DNA of 62,527 nt, taken from assembly GCF_000722635.1 (NCBI RefSeq), contig NZ_JOKH01000003.1, forward strand, positions 449,301 to 511,827, given 5' to 3'. The position numbers and the translations under genes are program-made. The notes under the pieces are model-generated. The model worked only from the letters and a program-made list of their open reading frames with translations. It searched no databases and was not told where the DNA came from. The stretch's first letter is position 1. Every line of letters starts with the position of its first letter. Positions 1 through 9,276 of the stretch are shown here, piece by piece. This DNA is from Endozoicomonas numazuensis (GTDB lineage Bacteria; Pseudomonadota; Gammaproteobacteria; Pseudomonadales; Endozoicomonadaceae).

Positions 1-168
1 CTAGGAGGCTGACCGAGAATAGACAGCCCGGCCTAAAATCCAGAAAGAACGGCCATCTTTTCCACTGAATTTGCTTAAATAGGTCAACTATTCGCACAAA
101 TTCAGTGAAAAAGCTGACTCGTTCTACTGAATTTTATGCTCGGACACTATTCTCGGTCAGCCTCCCAG
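1..168 (-). mobile_element. 168-bp MITE-like palindromic element, copy 1
   Basis: The copy begins at the first base of the window with CTAG and ends at CCAG (165-168). Its 22-nt terminal inverted repeats start GGAGGCTGACCGAG. An internal inverted repeat (CACTGAATTTG / CAAATTCAGTG) flanks a loop of about 25 nt. It encodes nothing convincing. It ends 15 bp before the stop codon of the autotransporter gene. Five other full-length 168-bp copies occur in the window (21394, 28115, 53242, 59846, 61250), plus a deletion derivative at 46018. 'Minus' here means inverted relative to the 28115 copy. No transposase for it is seen. Confidence 0.85.
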
Positions 169-183
169 AGTTTTCACGTCGCA

Positions 184-2709
184 TCAAAAACTGAAATCAA
201 ACCGAACAGAGAAAGCCCTGTAAGAACTCACCTTAGTGCTTCTATGGTGGTAATTCAGGATCACATCCAGATTCTCATTTCGTTTGAGCTTTATATCGAA
301 ACTGGTAAGCAGATGACTGTGTTCTTTATCTATTTGCAGGCCAATATAATCATTGCCTGAGAAGGTGATATCCTGCTTCCCTTCGTCTCTAGCAAGATCT
401 GAAACATGCATAATAGAAAATTTTGGTTCGATCACCCAACCTTTAACTGCCCAGCGCTTGCTGATTGCCCCCCCCAAGCCTGCTTCGAACTGCCTTACAA
501 GATTAGCATTATGATGTTCTGTCACTGAGTCTGCAGCATTACCAAGACTGAGGCTGCCTGATTTCAACCATCTGGCAGATAGTTTGAACAAAGGCTCAAA
601 CTGAAAATCAGATAAGGTATATCTGTATCCCCCTTGAACATTGATATCAATATAAGATGAGCGATAAGAGCCACTCATTTGAGCAGCGCCTCTAAGTCTC
701 GAAACTTTATGACTGGAAACACCAAACGACATGGCTGAATTTAAATACAGCGCGTCGTGCTGCCAAATGTCGTAAACACCTGCGGTGTAGGTAGTAATTA
801 GTTCACTTTCTTCTCTGTCGGAAGCGATTTGGCTATTGCCTATATTCAGCACAGCACCGATGGTGTGTTTATCAAAGCTTTTATCCAGTCCGAGGGTGAA
901 CCCATCTATTTCAAAATCAAACCCGCTTGTGCTAGCGGTCTCTTCATGATCACCATCACCATGCAGCCCTTTTATCCAGAATTGATAAGCTTGTGGGGCA
1001 TCACCGGTTGAGATGCCTGAACCCAGGATATTAGAGCGTTGATGAATCTGTTCAAAAACAAGGCTTGATAAGTTGCCTAATACCTGATTGTGCATATCTC
1101 TGGCATCAGGCATTAAGTTATTTATATAGGCATTCAGCTGTTCAGCGGAGGTAATATCGTAAATAGATCCATACTCAGAAGATAAAGTGCTATACCCACC
1201 ATCTTCTGACAACATGCTGGTTGCAAACAATGCTTCATTTGCGCCACCATCTGCGTGCTTTTCGACAACCGCTTGAGGTGACAGAACCTCTATATTTGCA
1301 GAAATTGAATTACCAGCAGCATCATAGTCCACATTTAAAACCTCAAAAAACAGACCACCTCTTTCGATAGCAACATTTTCACCGTTATAATCCGTTGAGG
1401 TCATTACATTTATGGAGCCTGTTTGAGGATTTTCAAACAGGCTTTCATCAAAATCGATAATTATTTTTGAGTCATCATCAAATGAAATGGATTTTGCAAT
1501 AAAACCTGTACCAGAAAAGCTATCACCAAAATTAACTTCTATAGTTCCGCCAATATTATTTAGATTATTACTTACCAGCTCTGACCCTTTATTTACGTAA
1601 ATCAGTCCTTTGTTATTGATTGTGCCTGACCCGGAAATCTGCAGAGCTGAAAGTCTGCCGGTATTATCAAAGGTATGTGTTCCTACGTTTAATAGCTGTG
1701 TGACATTCAGGGTATTATTGTTGTATGAGTCGCCATGTAATATGAGTTGTCCAACATCTATTTGACCATTGTTTTTTAAGGTAGCCTCTATGACTGCACT
1801 ATTGACACTACCATAGTTTTCAAGGGTATTAGTTCCATTTATATTTCCAACATCTAATAAGCCATCTCCAGTATCACTTCCAGTACTGTTGTTATAGTCA
1901 TCATAAAGATCAATATCTGTATCAAATAATATATCACCAGTAATTTTTCCATTATTGATGATATAAGCATGATGATTGTAAGCAGAAGTTATGCTGCCTT
2001 TAATTTCGTTATAATTGCGTACATAATTTATTATCTGGCTTGACTGGTTTTCAGTGTAAAACCTGATAGCTCTTACGGCATAAATTAAACCATAATTATG
2101 AATTCCTCCAGTTATCACCCCAGATGAATCAATACCTGTCCCCGATGCAGTGAGAATTTTACCGTTATTGGTAATTGAACCGACCATATCCTCTGTTTTA
2201 TTTGCTAAATCAATAGCGCCATTCAAACCTTCTACAATACCATTGATGATGATATTACCTTCCTGAGCAACATCCATATCAAAAGCCATACTTTCATCAC
2301 CTTGAATGCGACCGTTTATGATTATGTTCCCTTTCAGGATATCTTCATGGGTCACATCTTCACTATCGACATGAACTGAAGAGTCCCTTATCTCAAAGCC
2401 ATTCCTGGAGCCACCGAGAATATCACCATTGATAATGATATCTGCCTCAACATAAGTGGTATCTTCATCATCCTCTTGATTATTAATATCCATTTTGAAC
2501 ACATCATTGATACTACCACTCCCGGAAACCGTATTACCTTCCGGCAGGATCAGAGTATCTCCAGGTTGATATAAAATATCATCACCATAATCTCCAGTGA
2601 TACTAACCTCCAGATCAGTTTCAGAGGGTATGATCACCTCAGCCGCATACCCCCCATATGCCTGAAGCAGCAACACACCTGAAGCGGAAAGCCTTTTAAA
2701 GTTGTTCAT
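184..2709 (-). CDS. autotransporter (type Va) with beta-solenoid-like passenger
   Basis: This is an 841-residue outer-membrane/secreted protein. It starts with a short signal peptide-like stretch (about residues 1-23, ending YAAE). A long Asn/Gly/Ile-rich passenger follows, with repeated 'IIINGxIxG' and 'NNGKI' units at about residues 80-400, as expected of a right-handed beta-helix. The last ~270 residues look like an autotransporter beta-barrel, with alternating hydrophobic strands and a terminal aromatic residue (FDFSF). The start follows an AGGATTC-AAGG ribosome-binding stretch. No protease triad or adhesin name can be assigned; an adhesin-like role is inference from the architecture. It stands alone, with a 168-bp palindromic element just after its stop and a REP-like palindrome upstream. 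Confidence 0.85.
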   Translation of the reverse strand: MNNFKRLSASGVLLLQAYGGYAAEVIIPSETDLEVSITGDYGDDILYQPGDTLILPEGNTVSGSGSINDVFKMDINNQEDDEDTTYVEADIIINGDILGGSRNGFEIRDSSVHVDSEDVTHEDILKGNIIINGRIQGDESMAFDMDVAQEGNIIINGIVEGLNGAIDLANKTEDMVGSITNNGKILTASGTGIDSSGVITGGIHNYGLIYAVRAIRFYTENQSSQIINYVRNYNEIKGSITSAYNHHAYIINNGKITGDILFDTDIDLYDDYNNSTGSDTGDGLLDVGNINGTNTLENYGSVNSAVIEATLKNNGQIDVGQLILHGDSYNNNTLNVTQLLNVGTHTFDNTGRLSALQISGSGTINNKGLIYVNKGSELVSNNLNNIGGTIEVNFGDSFSGTGFIAKSISFDDDSKIIIDFDESLFENPQTGSINVMTSTDYNGENVAIERGGLFFEVLNVDYDAAGNSISANIEVLSPQAVVEKHADGGANEALFATSMLSEDGGYSTLSSEYGSIYDITSAEQLNAYINNLMPDARDMHNQVLGNLSSLVFEQIHQRSNILGSGISTGDAPQAYQFWIKGLHGDGDHEETASTSGFDFEIDGFTLGLDKSFDKHTIGAVLNIGNSQIASDREESELITTYTAGVYDIWQHDALYLNSAMSFGVSSHKVSRLRGAAQMSGSYRSSYIDINVQGGYRYTLSDFQFEPLFKLSARWLKSGSLSLGNAADSVTEHHNANLVRQFEAGLGGAISKRWAVKGWVIEPKFSIMHVSDLARDEGKQDITFSGNDYIGLQIDKEHSHLLTSFDIKLKRNENLDVILNYHHRSTKVSSYRAFSVRFDFSF

Positions 2710-2824
2710 CCTTGAATCCTTTTCTAAAAAGAGGAAAATTCATTCTCAGCCAATTATTGGAAGCATCTTCCTTATATCGACTGTCGGCTACGTTATCATT
2801 AATTAGTAATAGTCACTTAGTTTG

Positions 2825-2956
2825 CCCCAAAATAACTTCCCGATTTTCACCCGGACTCCGTTCGCCCTGAGCTTGTCGAAGGGTTATAGCATTGGGCTTC
2901 GACAAGCTCAGCCCGAACGGATTTTGAGCAGATTTGAATAAGGAAGTTATTTTGGG
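2825..2956. repeat. REP-like palindromic repeat with extended arms
   Basis: The core inverted repeat is GCTTGTCGAAGGG / CTTCGACAAGC within about 2859-2921. It is framed by a second, outer inverted repeat, CCAAAATAACTTCC (2827-2840) with GGAAGTTATTTTGG (2942-2955). Related cores lie at 40829-40893 and 42563-42612. The core motif TTCGACAAGCTCAG resembles palindromes seen widely in proteobacterial intergenic regions. The remaining autotransporter upstream region (2710-2824) shows nothing recognisable. Confidence 0.75.
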
Positions 2957-3158
2957 ACTATTCCTTAGCCGAAGGCGTGAACAAGTCTTGCTCTTAAGGG
3001 AGTCTGCGGATAAGTCGAACTTTACCTATCTGCCAAGAGCAGAAACAGTGGCTGACATCGAGCAGTTGTTGACTTTGAACAAAGGTAAGCCCGAATCAAG
3101 GTGTGCGGAAATCATCGCTTACAGCTCGAATGAGCAGTCATTCAAAAACAGTTTATGA
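2934..3158 (+). pseudogene. short ORF of doubtful reality, 74 codons
   Basis: The open frame starts inside the palindromic repeat, so its first ~10 residues come from repeat DNA. The remainder (residues 12-74) is fairly protein-like in composition (e.g. LLLRESADKSNFTYLPRAE) but matches nothing I recognise. It has no clear ribosome-binding site. It is most likely the 3' remnant of a gene cut by the repeat, or chance. Confidence 0.2.
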
Positions 3159-3188
3159 AAGTAATCTGAGGAAATGTTCTGAGAAGAA

Positions 3189-3214
3189 ACCGCTCAGCCA
3201 AAATGCTGAGCGGT
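3189..3214 (-). terminator. probable terminator of the ccm operon
   Basis: A perfect 10-bp stem (ACCGCTCAGC / GCTGAGCGGT) with a 6-nt loop lies about 70 nt past the ccmI stop. On the minus strand it is followed by a T-rich tract (TTTCTTCT). Confidence 0.6.
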
Positions 3215-3283
3215 GGATCTATAAAGCAGCTTAAACAGCCAGGAGCGGGAAATACGGCTCAACTCGAGACAGGTAAATGACTA

Positions 3284-4456
3284 TCAACTGGCGGGAGCAA
3301 TCCTTAACTGGATAACACCATTATCCTTGATTTTCACGTCACGGACTTCAGCCTGATAGTCGGCTTTGGCGGCATCACCGGAAAGAGTGATACGCGCCAC
3401 TACATCAAGACTTTCTGCATCAGACAGACTGCCTGAGCCCATCATCATTGCAGCATTGTCGTCCAAAATAACTTCTTTAGGAAGGTCTCCAACCTGAAGA
3501 GGAATCGCGGCTATAGGAGGCTTTCTGGCACCACTCTCACGGGCAAATACAATCACTCTGGCATTAGCAGGAAGATCTTTAAGCTCAGGAGCCAGTTCAA
3601 CATTGATTCTCAGCTCTGCAACCGTTTCTCCCATCAGTTTTCGAGCTTTGGCGATACCGGCAGACAACGATTGTCGTGCAGCCATATCATTCTCAAAAGA
3701 GAGAGCTTTGGTCCAGGCTTGAACCGCATTCGGGTAGTCTTCCTGCTCAAAAGCATCAATACCCTTGAGTCCTAAAGCAGTAGTGTTGCTTTCGTCTTTG
3801 CTCAAGGCATCCTGATACAGTCCCCGGACTTCTCCGTTTATCTGATTACGGTTGGCCAGAAATAACACCTGGGCCAATTGAGCTGCTGCCTGAGGGCTGC
3901 CCTCGGTGACCGTGTAAAGTTTCTTATAGGCGTCAATCGCCTTATTAACCTCACCCTTTGCCATATAACGGCCAGCCAGCATATACCAGGCTTGAGCACT
4001 ATCGGGTCGTTTATCACTCCAGGCTTCCAGAGTAGAGATCATTTCCTCATGGGAAACATCCGGATTCATCATCATTTCAGTCACAGACAACTCAGTCTGC
4101 GCACCAAGATACAGATACACCGGCACGGCCATGGCAGGAATCATCAATGCCAGAAAGAGAGCCAAACCTTTGTTACTACTGCTTGTGTAACTAAACTTCT
4201 CTTCCTTGTCAGCAACATCTTCCAGGAGTTTCTTTTCCAACTCAGTGCGGATCAACTCGGCATCATCCGGTGTGATCAGGCCTTGTTCCAGTTGCTTTTT
4301 CAGCTCTACTTCCTGCTCCTTGAAATAGGCGATGTTGGAAGCTTTGTCAGAAACATCCTGATCCGTGGTACGCCGGCTGCGAAACCACAGCGGCAAAAGC
4401 ACCAGAGCCATACCACTGAGGGTTAAAATTGTGGCGATTATCCAGAACTGCGTCAT
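3284..4456 (-). CDS. ccmI: cytochrome c biogenesis protein CcmI (TPR)
   Basis: This 390-residue inner-membrane/periplasmic protein is thought to hold apocytochrome c for haem ligation together with CcmF and CcmH. Two membrane segments are visible, at about residues 5-25 and 95-117. They enclose a cytoplasmic segment rich in Lys/Glu, and the periplasmic part is tetratricopeptide-like (WYMLAGRYMAKGEVNKAIDAY at about 155-175, then GLKGIDAFEQEDYPNAVQAW). The start codon overlaps the ccmH stop as ATGA (4453-4456), so the two are translationally coupled. It is the last gene of the ccm operon. The tandem membrane segments plus TPR fit the CcmI family rather than the E. coli CcmH fusion. Confidence 0.92.
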   Translation of the reverse strand: MTQFWIIATILTLSGMALVLLPLWFRSRRTTDQDVSDKASNIAYFKEQEVELKKQLEQGLITPDDAELIRTELEKKLLEDVADKEEKFSYTSSSNKGLALFLALMIPAMAVPVYLYLGAQTELSVTEMMMNPDVSHEEMISTLEAWSDKRPDSAQAWYMLAGRYMAKGEVNKAIDAYKKLYTVTEGSPQAAAQLAQVLFLANRNQINGEVRGLYQDALSKDESNTTALGLKGIDAFEQEDYPNAVQAWTKALSFENDMAARQSLSAGIAKARKLMGETVAELRINVELAPELKDLPANARVIVFARESGARKPPIAAIPLQVGDLPKEVILDDNAAMMMGSGSLSDAESLDVVARITLSGDAAKADYQAEVRDVKIKDNGVIQLRIAPAS

Positions 4457-5028
4457 TTATCTTTACCACCCAGTATCTTGTCCAGCTCGGCTTTGTCCTG
4501 CTGATCCAGCTCCTGATCTTTAGTATCAGGACGATGCTGCTTCAGAATTCTGAACAGTATTAACAGACCCAGTAATAATAAAATCAGAGGGCCAAACCAG
4601 AGCGCTAAAGTGCGGGCATCCATCCTGGGTTTATAGAGTACAAAGTCACCGTATCGATCCAGCATAAACTGGATAACGGTGTCATCATCCGCCTGTTCTT
4701 CAACAATCATGCGATGCACTTCCCGACGCAGATCCTGAGCAATAGGCGCATTAGAATCAGCAATCGACTGATTCTGGCATTGAGGGCAACGCAGTTCTTC
4801 ATTCAAACGAAAAAACTGCTCTTGCTGCTCTGGCGATTCAAACTGATAGTTTTCTATGACTCCGGCATTAGCAACCAGACTCACCAGCACCATCGCAGCA
4901 ACCATCGCAGCAACCACCGCCATTCTTTTCCAAACAGAAAGAGCAACACTTGCAGATTTCAGCAGCTTTGAGCGCATGAAAGTTGAGCGCATGAAAGTTG
5001 AGCGCATGAAAAAAAAGTCTAGAGTCAT
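4453..5028 (-). CDS. ccmH: cytochrome c maturation protein CcmH (thioredoxin-like CXXC)
   Basis: This membrane-anchored periplasmic oxidoreductase reduces the apocytochrome CXXCH cysteines for haem attachment. The 191 residues contain the family motif RCPQCQNQSIADSNAPIAQDLR, with Cys81 and Cys84, and a C-terminal membrane segment (about 143-162). Residues 1-55 are unusual: a 15-nt unit is repeated three times (4968-5012), giving MRSTF-MRSTF-MRSKL with four in-frame ATG codons, before a normal hydrophobic signal-anchor (about 38-55). The annotated ATG overlaps the ccmG stop (ATGA, 5025-5028). Any of the repeated ATGs could also serve as start. Confidence 0.92.
   Translation of the reverse strand: MTLDFFFMRSTFMRSTFMRSKLLKSASVALSVWKRMAVVAAMVAAMVLVSLVANAGVIENYQFESPEQQEQFFRLNEELRCPQCQNQSIADSNAPIAQDLRREVHRMIVEEQADDDTVIQFMLDRYGDFVLYKPRMDARTLALWFGPLILLLLGLLILFRILKQHRPDTKDQELDQQDKAELDKILGGKDK
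4968..5012 (-). repeat. 15-nt tandem repeat, three units, in the ccmH start region
   Basis: Units at 4968-4982, 4983-4997 and 4998-5012 (plus-strand TTGAGCGCATGAAAG; the last unit has one change). The unit is five codons long, so copy-number change would keep frame. Each unit carries an ATG. Confidence 0.9.
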
Positions 5029-5567
5029 TGCACTAACTCCTTCTGCAGAGCATCGTAACGGGGCTTGAGATCTTCCTTCCAGACACGAGCATCGATGATC
5101 CCGATGTGCTTGTATCGAATGACACCTTTTTTGTCGACGAGGAAGGTTTCCGGTGCACCATAGACACCCAGATCCAGACCCAGCCTGCCATCTTCATCCA
5201 CTATGTTGAACAGGTATGGATCTTCCAGACGGTCCAGCCACTGCAGAGCCCCTTCACGTTCATCCTTGTAGTTAACTCCGACAATATTGATGCCTTCACG
5301 GGAGAGCTTCATCAGATAAGGATGCTCAACCTTACAGGCCGGACACCAGGAACCCCAGACATTCAGCATCAATACCTTGCCTTTCAGATCTTCTTCCGTC
5401 ACCGTCTCGCTTGGGTTTTTCAGTTTTTTCAAACTGAATTCCGGCAAGGGTTTATCCAGCAACATAGAAGGCAGTTCACTTTTATCTTCCATGAACAGGC
5501 CGATATAGAGCAGCACACAAAAAGTCAGGAAAAAAGCTAATGGTAAAAAAAGTTTCCAGCGCTTCAC
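5025..5567 (-). CDS. ccmG: thiol:disulfide interchange protein CcmG/DsbE
   Basis: A membrane-tethered periplasmic thioredoxin of 180 residues that passes reducing equivalents to CcmH/apocytochrome c. It has an N-terminal anchor (about residues 6-25) and a thioredoxin fold with active site WCPACK (Cys75, Cys78). The acidic YxxE/D-type segment GVNYKDE and the cis-Pro region GVYGAPETFLVD are typical of DsbE. It overlaps ccmF by four bases (5564-5567) and ccmH likewise. Confidence 0.95.
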   Translation of the reverse strand: MKRWKLFLPLAFFLTFCVLLYIGLFMEDKSELPSMLLDKPLPEFSLKKLKNPSETVTEEDLKGKVLMLNVWGSWCPACKVEHPYLMKLSREGINIVGVNYKDEREGALQWLDRLEDPYLFNIVDEDGRLGLDLGVYGAPETFLVDKKGVIRYKHIGIIDARVWKEDLKPRYDALQKELVQ

Positions 5568-7603
5568 GCCTGACCTCCTGTCGACACTGAATTACCTTCT
5601 CCAGCCTCTGGAGATCGGGTTTTATTCCCCATCAGTGCATCTTTTTTCCGACTCAGGGCTGTTTTTTTCTTGAGACGAACACGGTAGCGCTTATCGGAAA
5701 TTGCCAGCAGACCACCCAGTGTCATGAAGATAGATCCCAGCCAGATCAAGCGAACATAGGGCTTAACATAGAGACGAACAGCCCAACTGTCTCCACCCAA
5801 AGGTTCACCCAGAGCAACGTAAAGATCACGGGTTAATCCCGCATCAATGGCCGCTTCGGTCATAGGCATGTTTTGTACGGTATAAACGCGCTTCTCAGGC
5901 TTGAGAACAACAACCGGCTTCTGATCCTTGAAGATGCTGACCGTGCCGTAATCTGCCACAAAGTTAGGCCCCTGACGCTGACTGACACCATCAAAGCGGA
6001 ATACATACTCGCCGACTTCAGCAGAATCACCCGGCTTCATTCGCAGATCTTTCTGCACACTGTACCCAGACGTCAGAGCGACACCAATAAAGGTGACCGC
6101 CAAACCCAAATGAGCCAGCTGCATACCGTAATAAGCAGGCTTGAGCTTTTTCAACCCCTGGAACAGACCAGCATTGCGGGTTTTATTGCGAACATCTTTG
6201 GCAATCGTTAACACCATCCAGAATACGAGCCCAATCGCCAGGGCTTCGCTGACCATAAAACGGTCACCATAAAGGAAGCTGAATACAACGCCACCGATAA
6301 CAGACACAACGAAGATCCAACGCACCTGTTGTTTCAACCAGCTGACAGAACCTTTTTTCCAGTTCAGCAGAATACCAATACCCAGGCATGCAGCCAGCAG
6401 CATGGAGAGCGGGATAAACAATAGATTAAAGTAGGGAGGGCCCACAGAAATCATGCCCAGATCCAGAGCATCCAACAGCAATGGGAACATTGTACCTAGC
6501 AGAACAGTGGCGCAACTGGTTACCAGAATGATGTTATTCAACAGCAATAAGGTTTCACGCGACAACAGAGAGAAGCTGATTTTACTTCTCACTTCCGGTG
6601 CCCTGAATGCGAACAGAGTCAGGGAAGCACCGACAACCACCAGAAGGTAACCCAGAATGAACAGACCACGCTGAGGATCGCTGGCAAAGGCATGCACAGA
6701 GGTCAGTACACCGGAACGAACCAGGAAGGTACCAAACAGACTCAGGGAGAACGTGGTAATGGCCAGCAGTAAAGTCCAGCTCTTGAACAAGCCACGCTTT
6801 TCAGTCGTTGCCAGAGAGTGGATCAAAGCCGTACCGGTCAACCAGGGCATCAGGGAAGCATTTTCCACAGGATCCCAGAACCACCAGCCACCCCAGCCAA
6901 GCTCGTAATAAGCCCACCAGCTGCCCAGTGAAATACCTGCTGTCAGGAAACACCAGGCTACGGTTGTCCAGGGACGAGCCCAGCGAGCCCAGGCACTGTC
7001 GAGCTGACCACCCAGCAAAGCTGCGATAGCAAAAGCAAAAGCAACCGCAAAACCCACATACCCCATATAAAGCATCGGAGGGTGAACAATCATCCCCAAA
7101 TCCTGCAGTAGTGGATTCAGATCAGAACCGTCAACAGGAGGGAAAGGCAGAATTCGGGTAAACGGGTTGGACGTCAGGAGAATAAACAGCATAAAACCTA
7201 CGCTGATCATCCCCAAAACGGCCAGGACTCGTGCAGAAAGTTCCGGTGGCAGCTTGTCACTGCGCAATGCAACGACCTGCCCCCAACCGGTCAGGGTCAG
7301 GATCCAGAGCAGCAGAGAACCTTCATGACCTCCCCAGACAGCAGTGACCTTGTAGTAGACAGGCAAGAGAGAGTTTGAATTACTGGCGACATACTGAACC
7401 GAAAAATCATCCGAGACAAAAGCAAAAACCAGACAGAGAAACGATAACAGGACAAACGCAAACTGACCTGTTGCCAGCGTTTTACCGGTGGCCATCCAGT
7501 TCAGTCGACCATTGTAGCTACCTACCAGCGGTATAATACTTTGCAGCAGCGCCAGGCAGGTAGCCAGTATCAGGGCAAATAGCCCCAGCTCAGGATTCAT
7601 CAC
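5564..7603 (-). CDS. ccmF: haem lyase subunit CcmF
   Basis: This 679-residue polytopic membrane protein, with CcmH and CcmI, receives haem from CcmE and ligates it to apocytochrome c. It shows the tryptophan-rich WWD motif (WGGWWFWDPVENASLMPWL, about residues 235-253) and conserved periplasmic His residues near it (e.g. IVHPPMLYMGYVG, about 170-182). A long periplasmic loop and a last membrane segment lie near residues 625-645. Length matches the family (about 650). It is in the middle of the operon, with overlaps at both ends (ATGA type). Confidence 0.96.
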   Translation of the reverse strand: MMNPELGLFALILATCLALLQSIIPLVGSYNGRLNWMATGKTLATGQFAFVLLSFLCLVFAFVSDDFSVQYVASNSNSLLPVYYKVTAVWGGHEGSLLLWILTLTGWGQVVALRSDKLPPELSARVLAVLGMISVGFMLFILLTSNPFTRILPFPPVDGSDLNPLLQDLGMIVHPPMLYMGYVGFAVAFAFAIAALLGGQLDSAWARWARPWTTVAWCFLTAGISLGSWWAYYELGWGGWWFWDPVENASLMPWLTGTALIHSLATTEKRGLFKSWTLLLAITTFSLSLFGTFLVRSGVLTSVHAFASDPQRGLFILGYLLVVVGASLTLFAFRAPEVRSKISFSLLSRETLLLLNNIILVTSCATVLLGTMFPLLLDALDLGMISVGPPYFNLLFIPLSMLLAACLGIGILLNWKKGSVSWLKQQVRWIFVVSVIGGVVFSFLYGDRFMVSEALAIGLVFWMVLTIAKDVRNKTRNAGLFQGLKKLKPAYYGMQLAHLGLAVTFIGVALTSGYSVQKDLRMKPGDSAEVGEYVFRFDGVSQRQGPNFVADYGTVSIFKDQKPVVVLKPEKRVYTVQNMPMTEAAIDAGLTRDLYVALGEPLGGDSWAVRLYVKPYVRLIWLGSIFMTLGGLLAISDKRYRVRLKKKTALSRKKDALMGNKTRSPEAGEGNSVSTGGQA

Positions 7604-8145
7604 TTGCTCTCCGGTGATTGAGGCTGGCTCTCAGGCTGAAGACTCTCAACGGACTGACGGCTCTCCTGTTGGTATGACGGGGTGCCATAAGATTTATCCG
7701 ACTTATCGCCTGACTTCGAACCATGAGCCTTGTCGATGGCTTTCTGTACTTCTGGAGGCATATAGTTTTCATCATGCTTGGCCAGTAATTCCTCGGCTAC
7801 AAAACGACGACTTTCGTCTAATTTACCCGTTCCGACGATCCCCTGACCTTCTTTAAAAAGATCGGGCAGAATGCCGGTGTACTCTACTTCCACGTCACCA
7901 TCGCCATCACTGACGCGGAAGATGACTTTCAAGCTCTCAGGGTCTCGCTTGACGGTACCGGGTACCACCACGCCACCCCCGCGAATCTTCTGACCGATGG
8001 GTGCTTCACCACTGGCCATCTGGGCAGGGGAAAAGTAATGATTGATGTTTTCCTTCAGGGCGAACAGAGCCAGAGCCACGGCAATACCGACACCGGCTAC
8101 CAGCAAAAGGACTAATAATAAACGTTGCTTACGAACTGGATTCAT
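7600..8145 (-). CDS. ccmE: periplasmic haem chaperone CcmE
   Basis: CcmE covalently holds haem delivered by CcmABCD and passes it to CcmF. The protein has an N-terminal signal-anchor (about residues 9-30) and a beta-barrel OB fold. The haem-attachment motif is AKHDENYMPPEV, with His124 (covalent ligand) and Tyr128. A hydrophilic Ser/Gln/Lys-rich tail of about 45 residues follows the motif; this is longer than in E. coli and looks disordered. It overlaps ccmF and ccmD by four bases each. Confidence 0.95.
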   Translation of the reverse strand: MNPVRKQRLLLVLLLVAGVGIAVALALFALKENINHYFSPAQMASGEAPIGQKIRGGGVVVPGTVKRDPESLKVIFRVSDGDGDVEVEYTGILPDLFKEGQGIVGTGKLDESRRFVAEELLAKHDENYMPPEVQKAIDKAHGSKSGDKSDKSYGTPSYQQESRQSVESLQPESQPQSPESK

Positions 8146-8447
8146 TCCATCTTTCCCTCTCGGACACCCTGATCTTTATGACTGACTCTATCTTCCCGCT
8201 GAACGACTTTCTTTTTTTTCTTTTCACTATCAGCCCTCGGGCTGTGGTTATGAGCATTGCTGGAACTACGATTTCTTGACTGATTGCTGCGCACCTGACG
8301 CTGAATCTGAGCTACGATCCGCTTTCTAGCTCGCAAGGGAGAAACAATGTTATAGGCAATAATCAGTAAACCAATACCATAAGTCGACCACACGTAAATT
8401 CCGTGACCGTCCATATGTATCAAACTGGCGAGACTATCAAAATACAT
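8142..8447 (-). CDS. ccmD: haem exporter accessory protein CcmD
   Basis: A small membrane protein (101 residues) that helps release holo-CcmE from the CcmABC complex. The first half shows the family pattern: an SLxxLIHMDGHGIYVWSTYGI stretch, then one transmembrane helix (about residues 18-38) followed by positively charged residues. The tail is Arg/Lys/Ser-rich and longer than usual. The assignment rests on the motif plus its position between ccmC and ccmE. Confidence 0.9.
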   Translation of the reverse strand: MYFDSLASLIHMDGHGIYVWSTYGIGLLIIAYNIVSPLRARKRIVAQIQRQVRSNQSRNRSSSNAHNHSPRADSEKKKKKVVQREDRVSHKDQGVREGKME

Positions 8448-8452
8448 ATTTC

Positions 8453-9202
8453 TCAGTTCCCTGCCCCGGCCGTTACGATGTTATGAACCCATTTGGTTCG
8501 GCGTTCACGATCCAGTATTTCGGTTCTCAAACGAAGAAACAGGACCACAGTAAAAAACAGATAAAAAGCCGCAATGCTGATCAGCAAAGGCCAGAGCATT
8601 TCAGGAGCCATGGACGGTTTTTCAGTGAGCTTAAGTGTGGCGCCCTGGTGCAAGGTATTCCACCACTGAACTGAAAATTTGATAATGGGGATGTTGATCA
8701 CCCCTACAAGGGTCAGGATGGCACAGGCTCTTGCTGCAGTATTGGTCGTTCTGATCGCGCCACGAAGAGCTATCACACCCATATAAAGGAACAGCAGAAT
8801 CAACATAGACGTCAGTCTCGCATCCCACACCCACCAGGTTCCCCAGGTTGGCTTGCCCCATATAGCACCGGTTATCAGAGCCATAAGACAGAATGAAGCG
8901 CCAATGGGTGCACAGCACTTAAGTGCCATGTCAGCCAGCTTCATTTTCCAAACCAAAGTGACAACACCGGCACAGGCCATCATGACGTAGATGGCAGAGG
9001 CCAGAAAGGCAGTCGGCACATGCAGAAAAATAATCCGGTAACTATTGCCCTGGAGATAGTCCGGAGGCGTAAACATCAACCCCCAGGTCAAACCGACGGC
9101 CATCAGCAAGGCAGCCAGAATGGCCAACCAGGGCAACCACTTGCCACTGATCTCGTAAAACCATTTGGGCGAACCCAGTTTGTGAAAAAAAGTCCAGTTC
9201 AT
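8453..9202 (-). CDS. ccmC: haem export membrane protein CcmC
   Basis: This polytopic membrane protein (249 residues from the chosen start) presents haem to CcmE. The WWD motif is WGTWWVWDARLTSMLILL (about residues 118-135), and the two haem-ligating histidines fit FLHVPTAF (about 60) and NTLHQGATL (about 183). The open frame extends another 147 codons upstream, but that part is Cys/Ser-rich antisense of ccmB. The family start MNWTFFHKLG at 9202 has a purine-rich GAGAAAAGA just upstream. The gap to ccmB is 74 nt. Confidence 0.95.
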   Translation of the reverse strand: MNWTFFHKLGSPKWFYEISGKWLPWLAILAALLMAVGLTWGLMFTPPDYLQGNSYRIIFLHVPTAFLASAIYVMMACAGVVTLVWKMKLADMALKCCAPIGASFCLMALITGAIWGKPTWGTWWVWDARLTSMLILLFLYMGVIALRGAIRTTNTAARACAILTLVGVINIPIIKFSVQWWNTLHQGATLKLTEKPSMAPEMLWPLLISIAAFYLFFTVVLFLRLRTEILDRERRTKWVHNIVTAGAGN

Positions 9203-9276
9203 TCTTTTCTCTACCGTGACTCGTACCTGTCGCTCAGGGCTGACAGCTCTTAGCGGCTTTATGCAATATCCGGGCA